Assembly (NCBI GenBank): GCA_964291305.2
Contig: OZ219783.1
Span: forward strand, 1,364,001-1,428,000
Direction of reading: 5' to 3'
DNA from: VXNF01 sp964291305
GTDB taxonomy: Bacteria; Actinomycetota; Acidimicrobiia; Acidimicrobiales; CATQHL01
Length of the DNA stretch: 64,000 nt
Shown here: positions 59,649 to 64,000 of the stretch, one piece after another
How the letters are laid out: the number at the start of each line of letters is the position of its first letter
Numbering within the stretch: position 1 is the stretch's first letter
Notes under the pieces: model-generated
Told to the model about the DNA's origin: nothing
The model's database searches: none
What the model saw: only the letters and a program-made list of their open reading frames with translations
Made by a program: the position numbers and the translations under genes

Positions 59649-61165
59649 CGTTCCCCGATGGGTTCGGCGGCACGGGTCATGCGGCGTGCTGAGTGCACCG
59701 CGGCCAGTAAGGCCCTGGCCTTAGCACGGCACTCGCGCTCCTCTTCCTCCGGCACGCTGTCGGCCACGATGCCGGCTCCGGCCTGCAAGTAGGCTCGACC
59801 GTTACGCACTGCCACCGTGCGGATCGTGATGGCCGTGTCCAGGTTGCCGGAAAAGTCCAGATAGCCCACAACCCCGGCGTATGGGCCGCGCCGACTTGGC
59901 TCAAGGTCGTCGATGATCTGCATGGCACGTACCTTTGGGGCTCCCGAGACCGTCCCAGCGGGAAGCGTGGCGCGCAGCACATCAACTGGACTGTGATCTG
60001 GAGCCAACTCACCCGAGACCTGCGAAGTGAGATGCATGACGTGGCTGTAGTACTCCAGAGTCATTAGTTCATCGGTGTGCAGCGTGCCGGGTTGCACGAC
60101 TCGTCCGAGATCGTTGCGCGCCAGGTCCAACAGCATTAGATGCTCGGCCAGTTCCTTGGGATGTTCCGCCAGCTCGCCGGCGAGGCGCCGGTCCTGCTGT
60201 TCGTTGTCACCGCGGGGGCGAGTACCAGCAATGGGCCGAGAGATGACCCGTCCGTCGCGGAGCTGGACCATCGGTTCAGGTGAGCTGCCAACCAGGGTGA
60301 CTTCAGGGTGCCTCAGGAAGTACATGTAAGGGCTGGGGTTGATTTGCCGCAGCGCGCGGTAGAGCTGGAAGGGATCCGCCTCGAGTTCGAAATCGAAGCG
60401 CTCCGACAGCACCACCTGAAAGATGTCACCCTCCAGAATGTGCTCCTTAGCTGCACGCACAGCAGCGCAGTAGCCCTCAGGAGTGAAACTCGAAGTTACT
60501 TCAGGCAGAGGATCTTGCTCCGCCGGTGGTGCCAGCAGCGGCTCAGGCTGGGGTCGAGCTCCCGCACGGGCTAACTGCTCGAGCGACTCTTGTGCCTCCC
60601 TGTAGGCGTCGTCTAGGAAATCAGCAGTCGGTTCTGGTGGCAGGATCACGTTCTGAATGAGGATTACTCGCTGCCGCCAGTGGTCGAAGGCCACAAAGCT
60701 GCCGATGACATCGAGGATGGCATCAGGCGTGCCGACATCGTCCTGCGGCGGATTCGGCAGGTTTTCTACCTCTCGGACTATGTCGTAACCCAAGTAGCCA
60801 ACCACTCCTGAGTGCAGCGGCGGCAACCCGTCGATGGGCGGTGAGCGGAACCGCCCGAGGATGACATCCAACGCGGCTAGTACCCCTTCGTCGAGGGGCA
60901 GCGGGCCGAGATCGTCGCCGCTGACACTCAACTGGCGACCCCTGGCCACGATCCGAGCGCGCGGTCTACAACCTATGAAGGAGAAGCGGCTCCAGCGGTT
61001 CTGACGCTCGGTCGACTCCAGCAGAAATCCTGGCTCATCACCGACAATGCGCGAGAAGGCAGCCACCGGCGTAATGAGGTCGGCAAGCAGCTCCCGCCAG
61101 ATCGGCACCACGCGATGCCGCCTGGCGAGGCGATGGAACTCTTGCCTGCTCGGCCGAAGCTCCAC
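59645..61165 (-). CDS. trpE: Anthranilate synthase component I
   Basis: A 506-residue chorismate-utilising enzyme making anthranilate. The chorismate core shows DIFQVVLSERFDFELEADPFQLYRALRQINPSPYMYF, SPEPMVQLRDGRVISRPIAGTRPRG, VMHLTSQVSGEL, and AGTVSGAPKVRAMQIIDDLE with YAGVVGYLDFSGNLDTAITIR. The N-terminal LLESTERQNRWSRFSFIG is the feedback (tryptophan) site element. The glutamine amidotransferase TrpG is not nearby. The start is seven bases after hisI. Confidence 0.96.
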   Translation of the reverse strand: MELRPSRQEFHRLARRHRVVPIWRELLADLITPVAAFSRIVGDEPGFLLESTERQNRWSRFSFIGCRPRARIVARGRQLSVSGDDLGPLPLDEGVLAALDVILGRFRSPPIDGLPPLHSGVVGYLGYDIVREVENLPNPPQDDVGTPDAILDVIGSFVAFDHWRQRVILIQNVILPPEPTADFLDDAYREAQESLEQLARAGARPQPEPLLAPPAEQDPLPEVTSSFTPEGYCAAVRAAKEHILEGDIFQVVLSERFDFELEADPFQLYRALRQINPSPYMYFLRHPEVTLVGSSPEPMVQLRDGRVISRPIAGTRPRGDNEQQDRRLAGELAEHPKELAEHLMLLDLARNDLGRVVQPGTLHTDELMTLEYYSHVMHLTSQVSGELAPDHSPVDVLRATLPAGTVSGAPKVRAMQIIDDLEPSRRGPYAGVVGYLDFSGNLDTAITIRTVAVRNGRAYLQAGAGIVADSVPEEEERECRAKARALLAAVHSARRMTRAAEPIGER

Positions 61166-61171
61166 AGCTGC

Positions 61172-61537
61172 TCAGTCAGCGAAGGAGCGGAAAAAGCAGG
61201 AGTACTCGCCAGTGTGACAGGCACCGCGGCCATCTTGGATCACTTTGATTAGCAGGGTGTCGCCATCGCAGTCATAGGCAGCTTCGCGCACGAACTGCCT
61301 ATCACCGGAGGTCTCACCCTTGCACCAGTACTCCTTCCGGGATCGGCTCCAGAACCAGGTCCGGCCGGTGGCCAGCGTCCGCTGAAGTGCTTCGGCGTTC
61401 ATCCAAGCCAGCATCAACACCTCACCCGATTCGCTGTCCTGCACGATGGCGGGCACCAGGCCGTCGGCGTTGTACACCACTGCCTCGAGGGCCTCCGCTT
61501 TGGGCGTGATTGGAATAGCCAGAGTCATCGCACTCAT
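61172..61537 (-). CDS. hisI: Phosphoribosyl-AMP cyclohydrolase
   Basis: A 121-residue HisI for the third histidine step. Motifs are LAWMNAEALQRTL, WFWSRSRKEYWCKGETSG, AYDCDGDTLLIKV (metal-binding aspartates and Cys) and the zinc Cys in CHTGEYSCFF. It is a stand-alone cyclohydrolase without the HisE pyrophosphohydrolase domain. ATG 61537. It sits between a groES-like gene and trpE. Confidence 0.96.
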   Translation of the reverse strand: MSAMTLAIPITPKAEALEAVVYNADGLVPAIVQDSESGEVLMLAWMNAEALQRTLATGRTWFWSRSRKEYWCKGETSGDRQFVREAAYDCDGDTLLIKVIQDGRGACHTGEYSCFFRSFAD

Positions 61538-61596
61538 GCTAAAGGCGGCTCGCGCGCACGCCGCCTCGACATTACGGGTGGCCTGCTTCAGCGGCT

Positions 61597-61968
61597 TCAG
61601 AGGTAAAGCCCGGTGCTGTTCTCCTCGAGGCGCTCAGCAGCCACGGCATGCACATCCCGCTCGCGCAGGATGATGTAGTCCGCTCCGCGCACCTCTACCT
61701 CATAGCGATCTTCAGGGTTAAAGAGCACTTTGTCACCGGTCTCCATCGAGCGCACGTTGGGGCCCACGGCAACTACCTCGGCCCAAGTGAGACGCTTACC
61801 GACCTGAGCAGTGGCAGGAATCAGGATGCCGCCCGAAGAGCGGCGCTCGCCTTCGGCGGGACCTATACGCACCATGATCCGATCGTTCAGCATCTTGACC
61901 GGAAGCTTGTCATCGGGTGCAGGGTCTGGCGCGCTCAACTCGGGACGAGGATCAGAAAAGTTGCCCAC
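61597..61968 (-). CDS. groES: GroES-like co-chaperonin
   Basis: A 123-residue Cpn10. The GroES core runs from LNDRIMVRIGPAEGERRSSGGILIPATAQ (mobile loop with GGILIP) to VVAVGPNVRSMETGDKVLFNPEDRYEVEVRGADYIILRERDVHAV. An N-terminal extension of about 25 residues (GNFSDPRPELSAPDPAPDDKLPVK) and a C-terminal tail of about 15 are longer than usual. No groEL is adjacent; the gene sits alone between hisF and hisI, so it may be a second copy. The start is GTG 61968, nine bases after hisF. Confidence 0.9.
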   Translation of the reverse strand: MGNFSDPRPELSAPDPAPDDKLPVKMLNDRIMVRIGPAEGERRSSGGILIPATAQVGKRLTWAEVVAVGPNVRSMETGDKVLFNPEDRYEVEVRGADYIILRERDVHAVAAERLEENSTGLYL

Positions 61969-61977
61969 GCCGTGACG

Positions 61978-62760
61978 CTACCCCGACTCGCTGGGAATGG
62001 CCGGCCGGACCCGCACGCCAGCAGCGGCGAGGGCAGCTTTGGCCGCGGCAATGCTGTGCTCGCCAAAATGAAAGATGGAGGCCGCCAGCACGGCATCGGC
62101 ACCAGCCGCTACGCCCTCAGCCAGATGATCCAGAGTTCCTACTCCACCTGAGGCTATGACCGGAACGTTGACGGTCTCGCTGACAGCCCGCGTCAGCGGC
62201 AGGTCAAAGCCCTCCTTCGTACCGTCGCGGTCCATGGAGGTGAGCAGGATCTCACCGGCACCGAGCCTCTCAGCCTTCCTGGCCCACTCCACCGCGTCTA
62301 GTTCGGTAGGTCGTCGACCCCCGTGGGTGACCACCTCGAAGTGGCCATCGGCGCGCAGCCGGGCGTCAATAGCCACGACCACGCACTGGTTGCCAAACTC
62401 GTTGGCAATCTCCGCTACCAACTCCGGGCGGTCAACTGCCGCGGTGTTGACCGAGACCTTGTCGGCGCCAGCGCGCAGCAGACGCCTGGCGTCAGCAATA
62501 CTGCGAATCCCACCACCCACGGTGAAAGGAATAAAGACCTCTTCGGCGGTACGGCGCGCCACCTCCAGCATTAAGTCGCGTGCGTCGGAGGAGGCAGTGA
62601 TATCCAAGAACACCAGCTCATCGGCTCCCTCAGCGTCATAGCGGGCAGCCAACTCCACCGGATCGCCGGCATCTCGTAGACCTACAAACTCCACACCCTT
62701 CACCACTCGACCGGAGTCAACGTCTAGGCAAGGGATGATACGGACGACAGTAGCGGTCAT
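61978..62760 (-). CDS. hisF: Imidazole glycerol phosphate synthase subunit HisF
   Basis: A 260-residue cyclase. Catalytic Asp residues lie in RIIPCLDVDSGRVVKG (about D11) and LTSMDRDGTKEGFDLPL (about D130). The phosphate loops are FTVGGGIRSI and IASGGVGTLDHL. ATG 62760 overlaps the hisA TGA by four bases; the longer upstream frame lies within hisA and is not real. It works with HisH encoded upstream. Confidence 0.97.
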   Translation of the reverse strand: MTATVVRIIPCLDVDSGRVVKGVEFVGLRDAGDPVELAARYDAEGADELVFLDITASSDARDLMLEVARRTAEEVFIPFTVGGGIRSIADARRLLRAGADKVSVNTAAVDRPELVAEIANEFGNQCVVVAIDARLRADGHFEVVTHGGRRPTELDAVEWARKAERLGAGEILLTSMDRDGTKEGFDLPLTRAVSETVNVPVIASGGVGTLDHLAEGVAAGADAVLAASIFHFGEHSIAAAKAALAAAGVRVRPAIPSESG

Positions 62761-63536
62761 CGGCTTCGTGCACCGCCGTTGGCTGGGCTTGGAGGATCTG
62801 GCCTTTCCGCCGTGGCGGAGTTGGCTAGGCACGCTAAGGCCTCGGCCACATTCACAGTGCCTTCGTAGAGGGCTCGGCCAACAATTACCCCTGCTAAACC
62901 CCGCCCGCCTTGGCGTAGGCAAGCCAGCCGGCGTAGGTCTTCGAGTTTGCCTACACCACCTGAAGCGATTATGGGCTGCTCGGTCATGGCCAGAGCTTCA
63001 TCCAACAACTTCATGTCAGGCCCAGCCAGGGTTCCGTCCGTGCTGATCTGGGTCACCACGACAGCATCGACCTTCGGGGCAGCGACCAGTGCTTCGGCCA
63101 AGCTAAGACCTCCGGCAAAAAGCCAGCCTTGCACGGCCAACTCCCGCCCGCGCACATCTAGACCGAGGGCCACTGGCTGGCGAGCGGCAATCGCCGACAC
63201 CAGAGCCGGATCCTCCAGTGCGGCCGTGCCGATCACAACCCGGCTAACGCCGGCCTCGGCTAACCGTGCCGCGGCCTCCAACGAACGCACTCCCCCGCCA
63301 TACTGCACAGGCACACTGGCGGCAGAAACGATGGCAGCTACTTGCTTCAAATTAGTTAGCTCACCACTTCGTGCGGCGTCGAGGTCCACCACATGTAGCC
63401 AAGAGGCACCGGCAGCAGCGAACGCCTTTGCCACCTCCGCAGGATCATCGGCATAAACCGTCTCGGCGGCAAAATCTCCTTGGTGTAGCCGCACGCAGCG
63501 CCCGCCGCGCAGGTCGATAGCCGGGAATAGCTGCAT
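62757..63536 (-). CDS. hisA: ProFAR isomerase HisA
   Basis: A 259-residue (beta-alpha)8 isomerase of histidine synthesis. QLFPAIDLRGGRCVRLHQGDF carries the catalytic Asp; VPVQYGGGVRSLE and IIASGGVGKLEDL are phosphate loops; TQISTDGTLAGPD holds the second Asp. ATG 63536 overlaps the hisH TGA by one base. A short Ala/Pro tail follows the barrel. Confidence 0.96.
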   Translation of the reverse strand: MQLFPAIDLRGGRCVRLHQGDFAAETVYADDPAEVAKAFAAAGASWLHVVDLDAARSGELTNLKQVAAIVSAASVPVQYGGGVRSLEAAARLAEAGVSRVVIGTAALEDPALVSAIAARQPVALGLDVRGRELAVQGWLFAGGLSLAEALVAAPKVDAVVVTQISTDGTLAGPDMKLLDEALAMTEQPIIASGGVGKLEDLRRLACLRQGGRGLAGVIVGRALYEGTVNVAEALACLANSATAERPDPPSPANGGARSR

Positions 63537-64000
63537 CACCGAGATGTCAGCAGCGCCACAAAGTTCGCCAACAGACGAAGTCCTTCGCTGCCGGACTTCT
63601 CCGGATGAAACTGCACCCCCCACACCAGATCAGCAGACACGACTGCGCTGACCGGACCACCGTAGTCGCAAGTGGCGGCTGTTACCTCGGAGAGTTCTGG
63701 GGCGTAGGAGTGCACAAAGTAGACCCAAGCCCTATCCAGACCTGCTAGCAGCGGATCCGGGCGCCGTATGCGCAGCTGGTTCCACTGCATCTGGGGGTGC
63801 TTGACGCCGTCGGGCAACTTGCGCACCGAGCCTTTGAGGAGTCCCAGTCCTGGTCGCTCTGGCGCCTCCTCAGACCTCTCAAAGAGCATCTGCATGCCGA
63901 TGCAGATTCCCAGGAATGGCACACCGGCCGTCACTGCCCGGTGCGCCTCGGTGTCTAGCTTGGCCGCTTCCAGCGCCTTCATGCAGGGTCCGAAGGCACC
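63536..64000 (-). CDS. hisH: Imidazole glycerol phosphate synthase subunit HisH (N-terminus off the window)
   Basis: The glutaminase partner of HisF. The frame is open to the right edge and the N-terminus is missing; the visible part begins GAFGPCMKALE. The nucleophile is in FLGICIGMQMLFE, and the His-Glu pair is in VWGVQFHPEKSGSEGL. The class I amidotransferase supplies ammonia to HisF. It heads the visible minus-strand his-trp cluster. Confidence 0.96.
   Translation of the reverse strand, partial: GAFGPCMKALEAAKLDTEAHRAVTAGVPFLGICIGMQMLFERSEEAPERPGLGLLKGSVRKLPDGVKHPQMQWNQLRIRRPDPLLAGLDRAWVYFVHSYAPELSEVTAATCDYGGPVSAVVSADLVWGVQFHPEKSGSEGLRLLANFVALLTSR

Overview
The window comes from a high-GC, gene-dense bacterium, most likely an actinobacterium of the Acidimicrobiia type. 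This is inferred from gene content: a mycothione reductase, a class II DAHP synthase, a DUF3151 protein, an actinobacterial TrmI, a C-terminal-extended FabD, and many GTG starts with 1-4 base overlaps between genes. No rRNA, phage, insertion sequence or CRISPR array was seen. One tRNA-Leu(CAA) is present.

Layout. 1-3.35 kb: a sugar-uptake locus (solute-binding lipoprotein, LacI regulator with likely operators, a short sugar-phosphate isomerase). 3.3-7.1 kb, minus strand: TrmI and CvpA-like genes, three small membrane-protein genes, and a PBP4-type carboxypeptidase. 7.2-14 kb: FIST protein, transketolase (broken by a one-base slip), transaldolase, CLC channel. 14-18 kb, minus: pyruvate kinase, DUF3151, MobA and RNase D, the last two apparently starting at ATT and CTG. 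18.2-20.1 kb: a glycerophosphodiesterase and a DNA glycosylase converge on a 547-base gap rich in GCAA-capped hairpins. 20-33 kb, minus: MFS exporter, glutamate synthase, and a TrkA/TrkH/TrkH potassium operon. 33-44.7 kb: membrane pyrophosphatase, J-domain protein, a CopC-CopD fusion with an unrecognised cysteine-rich repeat domain, MFS protein, EF-G-like GTPase, mycothione reductase, chorismate synthase. 44.7-48.4 kb: RsfS, NadD, a small sigma-70 factor, DAHP synthase. 48.6-53.4 kb: fatty-acid synthesis (FabD-FabH-FabG-ACP-FabF; convergent FabZ). 53.4-53.9 kb: a Bcp peroxiredoxin whose catalytic residue is encoded by in-frame TGA, very probably selenocysteine. 55.9-64 kb, minus: a histidine-tryptophan supercluster hisH-hisA-hisF-groES-hisI-trpE-ygfZ-trpF-trpB-trpA.

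The window is mostly core metabolism: the pentose phosphate pathway, pyruvate kinase, nitrogen assimilation, the chorismate to tryptophan and histidine routes, and type II fatty-acid synthesis. The most unusual items are the TGA-containing Bcp with a bSECIS-like hairpin, the CopCD/Cys-repeat fusion, the candidate structured RNA at 19.1-19.5 kb, and the second TrkH, whose first filter loop has Gly replaced by Ser.
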